From NCBI GenBank assembly GCA_016703625.1, contig JADJBP010000005.1, positions 1 to 47,992 on the forward strand: DNA of 47,992 nt. The letters run 5' to 3'. Positions 11,354 to 20,829 of the stretch are shown one piece after another (the first letter of the stretch is position 1; every line of letters begins with the position of its first letter). This stretch comes from Chitinophagaceae bacterium. Lineage in GTDB: Bacteria > Bacteroidota > Bacteroidia > Chitinophagales > Chitinophagaceae. Made by a program: the position numbers and the translations under genes. The notes under the pieces were generated by a model, which worked only from the letters and a program-made list of their open reading frames with translations, was not told the DNA's origin and made no database searches.

Positions 11354-11437
11354 CAGGCGGATAGTATAATTAATTTACGCAGGCAACACAAATTATAATA
11401 AACCTGAAGCGATATTTATTTTTAAATATACCAGCTG

Positions 11438-12585
11438 TTGATACCAACAATACAAAGTAAACTTCCCGATGTAGGCACCACCATTTTTACCGTGATGAGT
11501 GTGCTGGCCAACCAGCACAAAGCCATTAACCTTGGCCAGGGGTTCCCGGATTATGAAATGAGCGCAGACCTGGTTGCCCTGGTGAATAAAGCCATGCAGG
11601 ACGGGCATAATCAATATGTGCACATGAATGGCCTGCCTGCATTAAGAGAGCGTCTGGCAGAAAAGATCTCAGGCCTGTATGCTCAACCCGTGAATCCCGA
11701 AACCGAAATTACTATAACACCCGGCGGAACTTATGCCATTTATACTGCCCTTACAACCATTTTACGGCCTGGCGATGAAGTGATCGTTTTTGAACCTGCA
11801 TACGACAGCTATATTCCAAATATTGAGATCAACGGCGCTGTACCTGTTTTGATCCCGCTTGTTTATCCCGATTATAAAATTGACTGGGACCTGGTAAAAC
11901 AAAAGATCACTCCCAAAACAAAACTCATCATGCTGAATACGCCGCACAATCCAACAGGTGCTGTGTTACATACTGAAGATATAGTGCAATTGCAAAACAT
12001 AGTTAAAGACACGGGCATATTTATTTTGAGCGATGAAGTGTATGAGCATTTGATCTTTGATGGTAAAAAGCATGAAAGCATGCTGCGTTATCCCGACCTG
12101 TATGAAAGAAGTTTTGTTTGTTTTTCCTTTGGCAAGGTTTACCACTGCACGGGCTGGAAACTGGGCTATTGTGTGGCCCCGCCGGCTTTGATGAAAGAGT
12201 TCAGGAAAGTACACCAGTTCAACTGTTTTAGCTGCAACAGCCCTGTACAGTTTGCCCTCACGGAATTTTTACTGCAAAAGGATAATTACTTACAGCTTGG
12301 CGCTTTCCTTCAGCAAAAAAGAGATCACTTAAAAAACCTGATGCAGCAAACAAAGTTTAAAGCCCTGCCATCTTACGGAAGTTATTTTCAATTATACAGC
12401 TACCGTGATATTACCGGTGAAAGCGAAAAGGATTTTGCCATCCGTTTAACAAAAGAATACGGCGTGGCTACTATACCTGCTTCTGTATTTTATAAAAACG
12501 GGGAAGACAATAAAGTGTTGCGCTTTTGTTTTTCTAAAAAGAATCTACACTGGAAGAAGCGGCAAACAGGTTGATGAAGCTGTAG
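11438..12585 (+). CDS. ybdL: PLP-dependent methionine aminotransferase, YbdL-like, with a C-terminal frameshift
   Basis: Class I/II aminotransferase of the methionine/kynurenine group, probably transaminating the methionine-salvage keto acid. It begins QSKLPDVGTTIFTVMS, very like E. coli YbdL. It has the substrate/PLP motifs NTPHNPTGAV and SDEVYEHL, and the Schiff-base lysine in FSFGKVYHCTGWKLGYCVAP. A single base is missing in the A-run around 12536-12541: the literal frame stops at 12574, while the +1 frame restores KKESTLEEAANRLMKL and stops at 12585, the expected family end. The literal start is a TTG at 11438; no in-frame ATG fits better. The frameshift is probably a sequencing error. 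Confidence 0.9.
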
Positions 12586-12677
12586 CTGCCTGGCCACTTT
12601 GCCGGCATTTAAATTTACAGTGTAGTTGCAACTCAGTTATCTTTTAAAACTCAGGAATATAAGTATTGGCCTGACAC

Positions 12678-13127
12678 CTAAACTCCAAACTGCGTAAAAT
12701 GATGGTCAAGGTGTTTGTACATGCTTTGTCCCCATTGCTCAGGCGTAAACCTGCCAAACATAGGATGTGGAAAACGGCCAACTTTTTCCGGCCCGCCCCG
12801 GAAAAACCGGTCTATTAATTCTAACAGCTGTTGTTTTTCTTTTTCAAAATCACGCTCATCCTTTATGATAAAATTGGGTGCCGTAGGCAGGTTCTTTTTC
12901 CAGGGATCATCATTGTATAATTTGGCTTTTATCATCCAGCCAACCAGTAAACCCAAAATACTGCGGGGCATTTTGTGATCACTCAGCGGTACTTTAAATG
13001 CTTCTTTGCAGTGGGCCAGCATCTGGGCCACGTTCATCTTGCCCCACCTGCGCTGGCTTTCGGGCCCCAGTGCATGCAGGCGGCTGATCATTTTTTCATA
13101 GATATCCCTCTCAAATAAATTTTGCAT
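12678..13127 (-). CDS. DUF1569 (DinB-like fold) protein
   Basis: A 149-residue soluble protein with the DUF1569 pattern: W-K-MNVAQMLAHC near residue 30, PRSILGLLVGW in the middle and FGRFTPEQWGQ...YKHLDHHFTQFG at the end. The spaced histidines resemble the metal site of DinB-like four-helix bundles. Substrate unknown. Convergent with the aminotransferase upstream; no operon partner. Confidence 0.85.
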   Translation of the reverse strand: MQNLFERDIYEKMISRLHALGPESQRRWGKMNVAQMLAHCKEAFKVPLSDHKMPRSILGLLVGWMIKAKLYNDDPWKKNLPTAPNFIIKDERDFEKEKQQLLELIDRFFRGGPEKVGRFPHPMFGRFTPEQWGQSMYKHLDHHFTQFGV

Positions 13128-13255
13128 TGCACCATTGTTTCATCAAAGTTAGAAACTATCCAGTCAAATTATACATGGCTGGCCCACGGGGGCCTGCTAC
13201 CCAAACCCTGATTGAGTGCTGAATAAAAGGCAAAAAAATAAATTTTTGTAATTTC

Positions 13256-13272
13256 ACTTTGAAATACAAAGT
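13256..13272. promoter_or_regulatory. Candidate operator palindrome ACTTTG-AAATA-CAAAGT
   Basis: Perfect 6-bp inverted arms around a 5-bp spacer, overlapping the -33 box and lying upstream of the -7 box of the next gene. The position suits a repressor-binding site; the regulator is not identified. Confidence 0.5.
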
Positions 13273-13288
13273 ACTTTTTATAACTTTG
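13258..13288 (+). promoter_or_regulatory. Bacteroidota-type promoter for the 13314 gene
   Basis: TTTG at 13258-13261, a 19-nt spacer and TAACTTTG at 13281-13288, an excellent match to TTTG-N19-TAnnTTTG, 25 bp before the ATG. Confidence 0.7.
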
Positions 13289-13313
13289 TGATTCAATATA
13301 AAACAGGCTTTAA

Positions 13314-13604
13314 ATGAACCATCAAAACATAAGACTGGCCGGCATCAGGCTTGGTGCAGCATTTCTCCTGCTTATTCCATTTATCGCCATGCAGTTCACG
13401 GCTGAAGTGAACTGGTCGCTGTCCGATTTTGTGATTGCGGGCACCCTGTTGTTCGGTACCGGTTTACTGTGTGAATTTGTTCTGCGTACATTTAAAAAAA
13501 CAGGCCAGCGGATCGCCATTTGCGCAGTGGTACTGGTGGTGCTGTTTATTATCTGGGCAGAACTGGCAGTCGGTATTTTTGGAACACCCTTCGCCGGGTC
13601 ATAA
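13314..13604 (+). CDS. Small membrane protein, three predicted transmembrane helices
   Basis: A 96-residue hydrophobic protein: helix 1 about residues 12-30 (GAAFLLLIPFIAMQF), helix 2 about 38-58 (FVIAGTLLFGTGLLCEFVL), helix 3 about 68-90. I have seen similar small proteins with MQFTxEVNW in Bacteroidota but know no assigned function. It has its own strong promoter and an overlapping palindrome, so it is probably regulated as a single gene. Convergent with the VOC gene. Confidence 0.75.
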   Translation: MNHQNIRLAGIRLGAAFLLLIPFIAMQFTAEVNWSLSDFVIAGTLLFGTGLLCEFVLRTFKKTGQRIAICAVVLVVLFIIWAELAVGIFGTPFAGS

Positions 13605-13630
13605 TGCAATGAAATGCGGCTGCGGCTGCA

Positions 13631-13981
13631 TCATTCTACAAAATGCCAGCAAACCCCGGCCATATCAATAAGGTTTACTTCTTTTCCATAAGGCTGTTGA
13701 GTGGGTGCAGTGACCCTGATGCCAAACCGTTCAGCCAGTTTTTTTTCAACAGTTAAATTCCAGAATGCTTCCGCATTGTCAACCTTTACACTGATCATCA
13801 GGTTTTCAGCAAATTGGGGGTTGTCATACTCCTGCAAAATAAATTTGCAGGCATCCTTTTCAAAACCAACATAACCGCCGGCTTCCCAGTTTACGGTAAA
13901 ACCCAATTCCATGAAAAGTTGTTTTGATCCTTCAAAATTGCTTCCGGAAGGTATGAATGGTTCTAAAGATTGAAACTTCAT
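13631..13981 (-). CDS. VOC-family (glyoxalase/bleomycin-resistance fold) protein
   Basis: A 116-residue single VOC module: beta-alpha-beta start SLEPFIPSGSNFEGSKQLFMELGF, central KFILQEYDNP and the terminal strand VNLIDMAGVCWHFVE. Could be a metal-dependent isomerase/lyase or a drug-binding protein; substrate not predictable. The gene ends 26 bp from the convergent membrane-protein gene. Confidence 0.85.
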   Translation of the reverse strand: MKFQSLEPFIPSGSNFEGSKQLFMELGFTVNWEAGGYVGFEKDACKFILQEYDNPQFAENLMISVKVDNAEAFWNLTVEKKLAERFGIRVTAPTQQPYGKEVNLIDMAGVCWHFVE

Positions 13982-14034
13982 ATTGAAAAGGTTGTTTTAT
14001 GGTATGTTGTATAGCGAAGTTGTTGTATTATATT

Positions 14035-14652
14035 TTAGTTCAGGTGTCGTTTAAAACTGCAAAACAGGAAATTTTGTTTCGTGTTAAATGGGGTTTGGTG
14101 GTCTTCTGTTATACAGCGTAATTTGTCAAAGCCATTTTTAAGTACCGCCGTTAGGTTTTCTTCACTGTATTTTTTTATAGGCAACCCGCTGCATTTTTCC
14201 GGCCCGGTGTCGGAAAAAGTCCCGATTGTAAGATAACCGATAACAGCATTTCTTGCAATATCCATATATTTTTCAACCTGTTCCCGGGTAGTTAGAAAAT
14301 GAAAAGTTGCCCTGTCATGCCATAAGTCAAACATGGTGCCCGGCCTGAATTTGGTGATGTCGCTTACAACCCAGTTGATCTTATGTGCGTTGTAGCCTAA
14401 ACGTTTTTTTGCCCTTGCAAGGGCCAGGGCAGAAATGTCGAGCACCGTAATATTTTCAAAACCTTCGTCAAGTAAATGGTCCACCAGTTTACTGTCGCCG
14501 CCGCCAATGTCTATAATTTTTGCGGTCTTTGCCAAACCAAAAGAATGTATAAAGTCTAAAGAGATCTTTGGAAACTCCTGTGTCCAGCTTACCTGGTTTG
14601 AGTCTTTGGTTTTATAAATGCTGTCCCAATGATCTTGTGTTGCCTGGTCCAT
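14035..14652 (-). CDS. Class I SAM-dependent methyltransferase
   Basis: I place the start at 14652 (MDQATQDHWDSIY), giving 205 residues; the open frame further upstream overlaps the next gene and has no methyltransferase character. Motif I is IIDIGGGDSKLVDHLL (about 45-60), then the acidic strand end VLDIS and a motif IV-like FDLWHDRATFHFL, characteristic of small bacterial methyltransferases of the TehB/thiopurine-like type. Substrate unknown. Confidence 0.88.
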   Translation of the reverse strand: MDQATQDHWDSIYKTKDSNQVSWTQEFPKISLDFIHSFGLAKTAKIIDIGGGDSKLVDHLLDEGFENITVLDISALALARAKKRLGYNAHKINWVVSDITKFRPGTMFDLWHDRATFHFLTTREQVEKYMDIARNAVIGYLTIGTFSDTGPEKCSGLPIKKYSEENLTAVLKNGFDKLRCITEDHQTPFNTKQNFLFCSFKRHLN

Positions 14653-14695
14653 ACATGTAAGTTCGTTAAAATATTTTTCATGTTTATGGCATTTT

Positions 14696-15136
14696 TTATT
14701 TTGCCGGCAGGCGGTTCTTTCTGTAAGAATTCTTAATGGCAATTTTACCATCCTTAAAGGTAAACAGGTCGCACCCGGTAACTTCAACCCTGGTGCCATC
14801 CGGTCTGGTTCCGGTAAAAGTCCACTCAGAGAAGCCCCTGTTTCCCGAAATAAAGTGCCGCGCATTACCCCAGTGCGCATCTGGAAATGCTGCAAATACA
14901 TTTTCAAAAGCTTTCCTGACCTGTGCCTGCCCGGTAAAAATTTCTCCGTTGATATCCGGTCCCGCTGAGGCCTCAAAGACACAATCATCTGTCATATGCA
15001 ACATGATAGCTCCAACATCATGAGCATTAAATGCATCTGCAAAAGACCGGAGAAGATCTGCTGTGACTTTCTTATTTGATTGTGCCATAAGTAAAGTTGG
15101 CAATAATATCAGAAAAATCAAAGCTCCTTTTTTCAT
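14696..15136 (-). CDS. Secreted SnoaL/NTF2-like protein
   Basis: A 146-residue protein with signal peptide MKKGALIFLILLPTLLMAQ, then an NTF2-like cone-fold domain (FADAFNAHDVGAIMLHMTDDCVFEASAGP...GCDLFTFKDGKIAIKNSY). Members include isomerases and many uncharacterised proteins. The export signal points to a periplasmic role. It sits 43 bp upstream of the methyltransferase on the same strand. Confidence 0.85.
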   Translation of the reverse strand: MKKGALIFLILLPTLLMAQSNKKVTADLLRSFADAFNAHDVGAIMLHMTDDCVFEASAGPDINGEIFTGQAQVRKAFENVFAAFPDAHWGNARHFISGNRGFSEWTFTGTRPDGTRVEVTGCDLFTFKDGKIAIKNSYRKNRLPAK

Positions 15137-15165
15137 ATCATTTAATATTGGTTTTCTGCAACTGC

Positions 15166-15647
15166 TTATTGCTGCATAATTATTTTTCTCAGCAGGGAAA
15201 CCTGCCCCAGGTGATAATAACTGTGTTCAATAACGGCTTCTATATTTCTCCGGTAAGTTCCGTACTTTTCATCTGTAAACGGCTGGTCCAGCATGCTTTC
15301 ATCCATTTGTTCTACCTGGTTTGCAAACATTTCGGCATTGTTTAAAAATTCACTGACCAATTTATTCCAATCGCTGTCAGACTTGATTTCCGGAAGGTCA
15401 AAACTGTATTTGTCCCTGATCTCCAGTTCCCCCCGTTAAAAACTTTTACAAAGCCGGCTAAATAATAGTTTACGTGAAAGGTCAGCAAAGCAATGGTATT
15501 CAGGTTGCCAACTTTTTGATTAGCCTGTTCCCGGTTTACACTTAATAGCTGTTCTTTGAAGTTTGTGTTGGCGATCCATTTCCCGTTGAGCAATACTTCC
15601 CGGATCCGGTTTGCAAGAACTACATTTCTTTTCATTGTATCAGTCAT
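15166..15647 (-). CDS. DinB-like protein, broken by one base in a C-run
   Basis: Two overlapping frames make one protein of about 160 residues: the N-terminal part (NRIREVLLNGKWIANTNF...HVNYYLAG) and the C-terminal part ending IEAVIEHSYYHLGQVSLLRK, with the histidines expected for DinB metal sites. One C is missing in the C6 run at 15429-15434; adding it joins GGELEIRDKYSFDLPEIK to the downstream frame. Probably a sequencing error. Four-helix-bundle thiol-transferase-like or unknown enzyme. The gene starts 12 bp after the decarboxylase's corrected stop. Confidence 0.8.
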
Positions 15648-15659
15648 TTGGAAGCGTTG

Positions 15660-17149
15660 TCATGTTTGCTGAATTGCTTCATGGATCTTTCGCCCCTGGC
15701 GAACGATAACATCCACCATTTCTAAAATGTCTTTACGGGAAGTTCTGAAATTTACGATACAACATCTTAAACAATATTTGCCTGCAACAACAGCATTTGA
15801 TAAAAAACTTCACCGCCCACCTGCAATACATTCAAAAGTTTTTCATTCAATGTGTTCAAATAAGCTTCGTTCTTTTTTGCGTCTTGCATAAAGCCGGCCG
15901 GAACATATCTAAAAGTGGTAATGCTCAGGTTTTGCGTTATTGCTTCAAGTTCCGGATGTTTTTTTGCTTCCTCAAATAACAGTTGTGCCAGTGCGATATC
16001 TTCCCCGATCATTTTGATGTAACCATTCTTTCCAGCCTGTTGCAAAGCCATCCATACCTTTAATGCCCTGAAGCCCCTCGAATTTTGAAAACCATATTCA
16101 TAATAATTTATGGCGGGTTCGTCATCCTGGTTGCTGAAGTTGTAATAAACGGGATGTGAACTGTAAGTGTCGACCAGGTGCTGAGGATTTTTTACCAGCG
16201 TGCAACCGGCCTCAAGCGGTGCGTATAGCCATTTGTGTGGGTCCAGGGCAATGGAATCTGCTTCCCTGATCCCGGCAAATAAATTTTTGTATGCAGGGAT
16301 CACAGCGGCGGGAATTCCATAAGCACCATCAATATGAAACCACAGATCATGTGTCTTGCAAACAGTTGCTATCGCAGAAAGATCATCTACTACGCCCGTG
16401 CTCACATCTCCTGCATTTCCAATCACAAGAAATGGTTTCTTACCATTTTTTAAATCGTCATTAATTGTTTGTGATAAAATTTCGGTATTCATTTTATTTT
16501 CTGCATCGGTAGGTATCCACCTGATGGCCTTTAACCCGTGTCCGAATAAAACCGCTGCCTTTTCGATCCAGGTATGCGTTGCTTTTGAACAATAGAAAAC
16601 CATTTCGCCATGCGTATTCGCTAAGCCGTCTTCTTTCAAACTCTTTGGGGCTTTGGCAGTTCTTGCAGCTAAGAACGCTGTCAGGTTTGCCATGTTGCCG
16701 CCACTTACCAATATTCCGCCACAGGCAGGATCAACGCCGATAAATTCTGCCAGCCATTTCACAGTCTGTTTTTCAATAGCGGTTGCCATTGGACTTAAAA
16801 TATTTGCACCCACGTTGGCATTTACTGTAGCAGCCAACAGGTCTGCCAGTGCTCCAATTGGAGCCGGTGATGAAGTGATGTAGCCAAAGAATTTTGGATG
16901 CCCGTTGAGCAATGAATGGTCGAGTAACAGATCAGAAGCCCTGGATAATAATGCTGAAACAGGACTGCCATCTTCAGGCAGGGGGGCATTGCCTAAAACA
17001 TTTTGTATTTGCTTTGATGTTTCCCCGGTAGTCACCGGTTTTTCATCAATGCTGTCAATAAAATTTGATATGGTGTCGATCAATTGATACCCAATAGTTT
17101 TGAATTCGTCTTTGGTAATTTCAATGGGTGAATTTCTTTTGTCTGTCAT
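15660..17149 (-). CDS. PLP-dependent amino acid decarboxylase (group II), C-terminal frameshift
   Basis: Group II decarboxylase related to aromatic-L-amino-acid and glutamate decarboxylases, releasing CO2 to make an amine. Motifs: FFGYITSSPAPIGALADLL substrate-site loop, GILVSGGNMANL, FHIDGAYG and the PLP lysine in DSIALDPHKWLYAP. I start at 17149 (MTDKRNSPIEI); an extra 18 residues upstream look non-homologous. The literal frame stops at 15767 after QANIV. One extra base at 15769-15771 continues into LRCCIVNFRTSRKDILEMVDVIVRQG, the typical family end, stopping at 15660. Substrate uncertain (aromatic amino acid most likely). Confidence 0.88.
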
Positions 17150-17284
17150 TTCACTAAATATTTCTGTTGGTTTGATATAGTATCCACTGGTAAAGTATCT
17201 CATTAAAGAACGAAAACTTTATTTACAAAATCAAACTAAGCCTGCGGTGCTTTTTCTGCGTAGCCCACAAGCCGGGCAAGGGTA

Positions 17285-17650
17285 TCAGCCAACCCGCAGG
17301 ATCTTTTCCATCTTTCTGCCTTTGGCCAATTCATCCACCAGTTTATCTAAATACCGCACCTGTTGTGTTAACGGATCTTCGATCTCTTCCACACGATATC
17401 CGCAAATCAGCCCTGTAATGTGGCGTGCATTTGGGTTTAATGCTGCCTTTTGAAAGAAGGTTTCAAAAGTTACTTTTTTTTCAATGAGGTCCTGCAACTG
17501 CCGGTTATTGAACCCGGTAAGCCACTCTATCACCCGGTGCAATTCTGCTTTCGTTCTGCCTTTCTTATCTACTTTTGTTACATAGTGTGGATATACCGAG
17601 GCGAATGTCATTTTTGCAATCCGCTCATTGTGTTCGGGTGTTGTTTTCAT
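17285..17650 (-). CDS. DUF2200 family protein
   Basis: A 121-residue protein matching the DUF2200 pattern: IAKMTFASVYPHYVTKVDKKGRT at the start, EVIxWLTG-like VIEWLTGFNN, the Q-x-FFxxAxxNP segment and ICGYRVEEIEDPL. Function unknown. Follows the DUF1801 gene by about 30 bp, so probably co-transcribed. Confidence 0.88.
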   Translation of the reverse strand: MKTTPEHNERIAKMTFASVYPHYVTKVDKKGRTKAELHRVIEWLTGFNNRQLQDLIEKKVTFETFFQKAALNPNARHITGLICGYRVEEIEDPLTQQVRYLDKLVDELAKGRKMEKILRVG

Positions 17651-17679
17651 GCACTGTATTTTAAGTTAATTCACACGGA

Positions 17680-18107
17680 TCATTTCAATCTTTCCAAACG
17701 GCCTTTCCTTTTCACAATATTTTTATAATCCCACTGAATTTCTTTTGATTTTTTCAACCAGCGGGTAAGGTCTTTTGTATTGACCTGTTCAACTGCCGTG
17801 TAAAAACAGAAGCGTCTTTAAATTTTTTACCTCTCACATGTAATTCTTCTTCTTCAAAATCTGCCCCGCTCCAAAACATCAAACGCAATCCAGCTTTCTG
17901 TTTGCTGTAGCCAACAACTGGGTTGCCTTCTAAAAACCAAACAGGGTGGGCGTGCCAGATCTTGCTTTCGGCTTTAGTCAAACTGCGGTCGATGGTGGCT
18001 GCAATCAGGTTGCAGATCTCTTTGTCAGCCGTAGTTTGTTTGTTGTTGTATGCCTGTATTTCTGCGTTCAAATTACTTTCAAAATTTTCCTTAAAACTCA
18101 TTCGCAA
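17680..18107 (-). CDS. DUF1801 protein, C-terminal frameshift
   Basis: The core SKIWHAHPVWFLEGNPVVGY and LRLMFWSGADFEEEEL identify a DUF1801 (YdhG-like) small protein. The literal frame ends at 17754 in unrelated sequence. One missing base in the A-run at 17802-17806 restores YTAVEQVNTKDLTRWLKKS and a lysine/arginine-rich end, stopping at 17680. A second DUF1801 gene of a different subtype is at 38535. Function unknown; possible small-molecule or iron-chaperone-like binding has been suggested for the fold. Confidence 0.82.
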
Positions 18108-18116
18108 TAAAAAACA

Positions 18117-18563
18117 TTATGAACAAATAACACTTGCGTGTCTTGCTACTAATCTCCATTGTCCATTTAGTTTCATCCATATATTGGTATATCGCCTGTT
18201 TATTGTCTTACCGGCATCAGGAGATTTACCTTTTGGTACGACAATTTCTTTTCCCATTAAAATGGCTGTGTTTTTCCGTATTTGTACTGCCTCGCATATT
18301 CGTTGAAACGAAATATATGTTACAGCTCCATTACGAATTCTGTTAGCCCTGTCGATTTCGTTGAAAGGATTGTTAACCATAAAATCTTCTGTCCAATATT
18401 TATCCATTTCTTTAAGATCGCCATTCAAAACAGCAGCCGCATGCAGGCTGTCGAGTTTTCTAACTTCTATTTCGATGGATTTTTTTTCTTTTTCACTTTG
18501 TGCAGAAACGATAGTGAGAATACTAACTGTTAAAATCAGGGTTAGTAACATTGATTTTTTCAT
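18117..18563 (-). CDS. Secreted DUF4440/NTF2-like protein
   Basis: A 148-residue protein with signal peptide MKKSMLLTLILTVSILTIVSAQ, then an NTF2-like domain (AAAVLNGDLKEMDKYWTEDFMVNNPFNE...YTNIWMKLNGQWRLVARHAS). The NTF2 WxLVARH ending is typical of DUF4440. Export suggests a periplasmic function; ligand unknown. Ends 9 bp before the DUF1801 start on the same strand, suggesting an operon DUF4440-DUF1801-DUF2200. Confidence 0.86.
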   Translation of the reverse strand: MKKSMLLTLILTVSILTIVSAQSEKEKKSIEIEVRKLDSLHAAAVLNGDLKEMDKYWTEDFMVNNPFNEIDRANRIRNGAVTYISFQRICEAVQIRKNTAILMGKEIVVPKGKSPDAGKTINRRYTNIWMKLNGQWRLVARHASVICS

Positions 18564-18863
18564 AATTCAAATTTAAGTTTAAACTGATGGTAACTGCATT
18601 TATCATGCTAACGGCCAGACCAGGTCGGAGTAACTGGTATCAGTATTCCTTGAAGCCCGGCTAACCACTTCTGCGTAAAGATAAAAACTTGATTAAAAAT
18701 TTCACAGCTAAATTTTTTAAGATGAGACCGGGTATGCAGCTGAACGATGAACCAGGTGTTGTGATACGGATCATATCTCCCCGTATTTTGCCAAACGCGT
18801 TATGAGCTGCTTTTCTTTTAAAAATTGATTGTTTTAGTAAATGCAAAATAACTTTTCAGGATC
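18564..18863. other. Non-coding spacer
   Basis: About 300 bp without a believable gene. Holds one GCTAACGGCC word near 18608 that resembles the left boundary of the downstream cassette elements, but no matching right boundary is present. Confidence 0.4.
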
Positions 18864-19136
18864 TCAGCGCTTGCTTATTTTATTCATAGATATGGTTTTT
18901 TGCCGGCTGCATTTAAAACGGGTTATGCCGGGCTCTCTTTTTTGTACATGCTTATGACTGGTGCCGCTATTCACCCTCTTTCGCCATAAATTAAAACTGC
19001 TTCGTTTTAACTCCTTTCTCATTAATGAAATTACATTGTCCTCCGAAAGGCCAAACTGTATTTTTATGGCTTCAAATGGCGTCCTGTCTTCCCATGCCAT
19101 TTCTATTATCCTGTCTATATCCGGTTGTTCCATCAC
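18864..19136 (-). CDS. TIGR03643/DUF2805 family small protein
   Basis: A 90-residue protein with the invariant pattern IDRIIEMAWEDRTPFEAI, FGLSEDNVISLMR and a basic tail ITRFKCSRQK. The N-terminal half looks like a helix-turn-helix. Family function unknown. In many genomes I recall it next to DASH-type photolyases, together with SDR and DUF2071 neighbours as here. It starts 8 bp after the DUF2071 gene. Confidence 0.88.
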   Translation of the reverse strand: MMEQPDIDRIIEMAWEDRTPFEAIKIQFGLSEDNVISLMRKELKRSSFNLWRKRVNSGTSHKHVQKREPGITRFKCSRQKTISMNKISKR

Positions 19137-19144
19137 AATAACAT

Positions 19145-19946
19145 TTAAAAAGTCGATCGCTTCCAGTTAACGGTAACCGGCGAACCTTCGGCTACAATAA
19201 CTGAATCAGGTTTGTGTTCGCTTAAAAAGGAGAAGTCGCTGCCATACATGGCATTAAAGTCGCACTGAATGGAATGATCTTTTACACGGTTCACCTTCCA
19301 CCGGGGATGATTTACTTTATATTCCTGGGATAACTGATCATTTATTTTTGTGTATCCATAATAATGTTCAAAGATGAACTCTTCTATACTGCCGGACAGC
19401 ATTTCTTCATTTTCTTTGCATGTTGTTACTGCTATATGGTTCCAGGCATTATTTATTTTCCAGGTATACTTTATTTTTTTGCCGAATCGGCAATTTCTAT
19501 TAAATGATCTGTAGGGATGGCTATGTAATGTTCTTTATACAATTTGTTGGCAAGCCATGCCACCAGTTTGTAGGGAACGGTTTCATTTATAAAAACTACA
19601 CCCCGTTTCAGCGTCTTTCCTTCAGTTCTCTTTACATAAAAACGCAGGTTGATCTCTTCAAACGTTCCTAAGAACGGGATAGGGATATTAAAGAGGCTGG
19701 TTTTTTAAACATAAAACCAACAAGACTTACATAAAATTTATTATTATAAGAATCCAGCTCTGTGCCCTGTGGTAAATATGGGATTAATACATCGGGATGT
19801 ACGGCATAATTTGCCATGATTAGGTTTTCCCAGCGGGCCGATAAAAAGTATCTGTCATTATCTTTTACAAAAGGTACACTATAATTATTTAACTTTTTAA
19901 AGAAGACATACCGCCGTCGACATGTAAAATCTGTCCTGTTATCCAA
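19145..19946 (-). CDS. DUF2071 (YqjF-like) protein with two homopolymer frameshifts
   Basis: Three frame segments form one protein of about 240 residues. The N-terminal FLSARWENLIMANYAVHPDV and LIPYLPQGTELDSY are the DUF2071 hallmarks. The middle FLGTFEEINLRFYVKRTEG needs one base in the run 19701-19706. The C-terminal KYTWKINNAWNHIAV and LSGSIEEFIFEHYYGY need one base in the run 19474-19480. Both are A/T homopolymers, so errors are likely. The start is uncertain: the literal frame begins at 19946 and overlaps the SDR gene by 58 bp, longer than normal. Role unknown. Confidence 0.8.
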
Positions 19947-20587
19947 CCGGCATTTTCGGAAAGCAAAAAAGCAGCCATATTTGCGATGTCGGCCACAGTG
20001 CCGTTCCTTTTTAGCGGGTGGCGCAATGCATTGGACTCTTTTTTTTGTTCGGTATTTAATAAGGATGCAGCCAGCGGAGTGTCGGTTAAAGAGGGTGCTA
20101 TACAGTTTATCCTTATAGCAGGGGCATACTCAGCTGCCAATGATCTTGTAAGCCCTTCAATTGCTCCTTTCGATGCTGAAACCTGGGTATGAAAAGGTAA
20201 ACCGGTTTGTACAGCAACCGTAGAAAACAGCACGATGGAGGCATTTGCAGATCTCTTTAACAGGGGCAAAGCCACCTGCAGCATTTTAATGGCTCCAATT
20301 ACCTGCAGTTTATAATCTGATTCAAAATCCGCAGGTTTCATTCTTTCAAAAGGCCTGAGGTTAATGCTGCCCGGGCAGTAAACAAATCCTGCCAGTTCAT
20401 CAGGTAAAAAATCTAAAGAAGGTATTTCTTCTAATACGTTCAATTGATGGAAATGTATATTGGGGTTTTCGGCAATTGGTTCATTTTTATTAAAAGTGGC
20501 TATCACCTGCCTGCCGGATCCGGCAAGTTGCCAGGCCAATTCCTTTCCAATACCGCTGGAGGCCCCGATTATAAGGTAATTTTGCAT
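19889..20587 (-). CDS. SDR-family protein lacking the catalytic tyrosine
   Basis: Start at 20587 (MQNYLIIGASSGIGKEL), about 232 residues. NAD(P)-binding GASSGIG near residue 8, the FVYCPGSINLRPF segment, a serine-bearing strand SIVLFSTVAV, and ITGQILHVDGGMSSL at the end. Where active SDRs have YxxxK (YSASK), this protein has VSASK, so the catalytic Tyr is Val while the Lys is kept. It may bind a nucleotide without dehydrogenase activity. First gene of an SDR-DUF2071-TIGR03643 operon. Confidence 0.88.
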   Translation of the reverse strand: MQNYLIIGASSGIGKELAWQLAGSGRQVIATFNKNEPIAENPNIHFHQLNVLEEIPSLDFLPDELAGFVYCPGSINLRPFERMKPADFESDYKLQVIGAIKMLQVALPLLKRSANASIVLFSTVAVQTGLPFHTQVSASKGAIEGLTRSLAAEYAPAIRINCIAPSLTDTPLAASLLNTEQKKESNALRHPLKRNGTVADIANMAAFLLSENAGWITGQILHVDGGMSSLKS

Positions 20588-20829
20588 GGCTATTTTTACT
20601 ATTTTATATAGTAACAATAAATGCAGTAATTTGTTTGATTGGCTCAACTGTGGGCAGGGTTAGCAGTACACAGTTTTATCTATGCGGTGATTGGCCATAT
20701 GTAAACCAGCTTCCTGTTTTAGATGACCTTGTTAAAATCAATTTTAAAAATACCGGAAGCAACTTAAAATTCTGTACCCTGTATTTCCATTCCTGTTGAA
20801 TGAACTTTTATGTCTATTCCGGTTACTTT

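Noticed and set aside
14653..14988. 112 extra codons upstream of the methyltransferase
   Set aside because: They overlap the NTF2-like gene in another frame and are rich in basic/low-complexity residues; the family start fits 14652.
18661..18846. 61-codon ORF on the minus strand
   Set aside because: Composition is non-protein-like and it lies in the spacer; no homology recognised.
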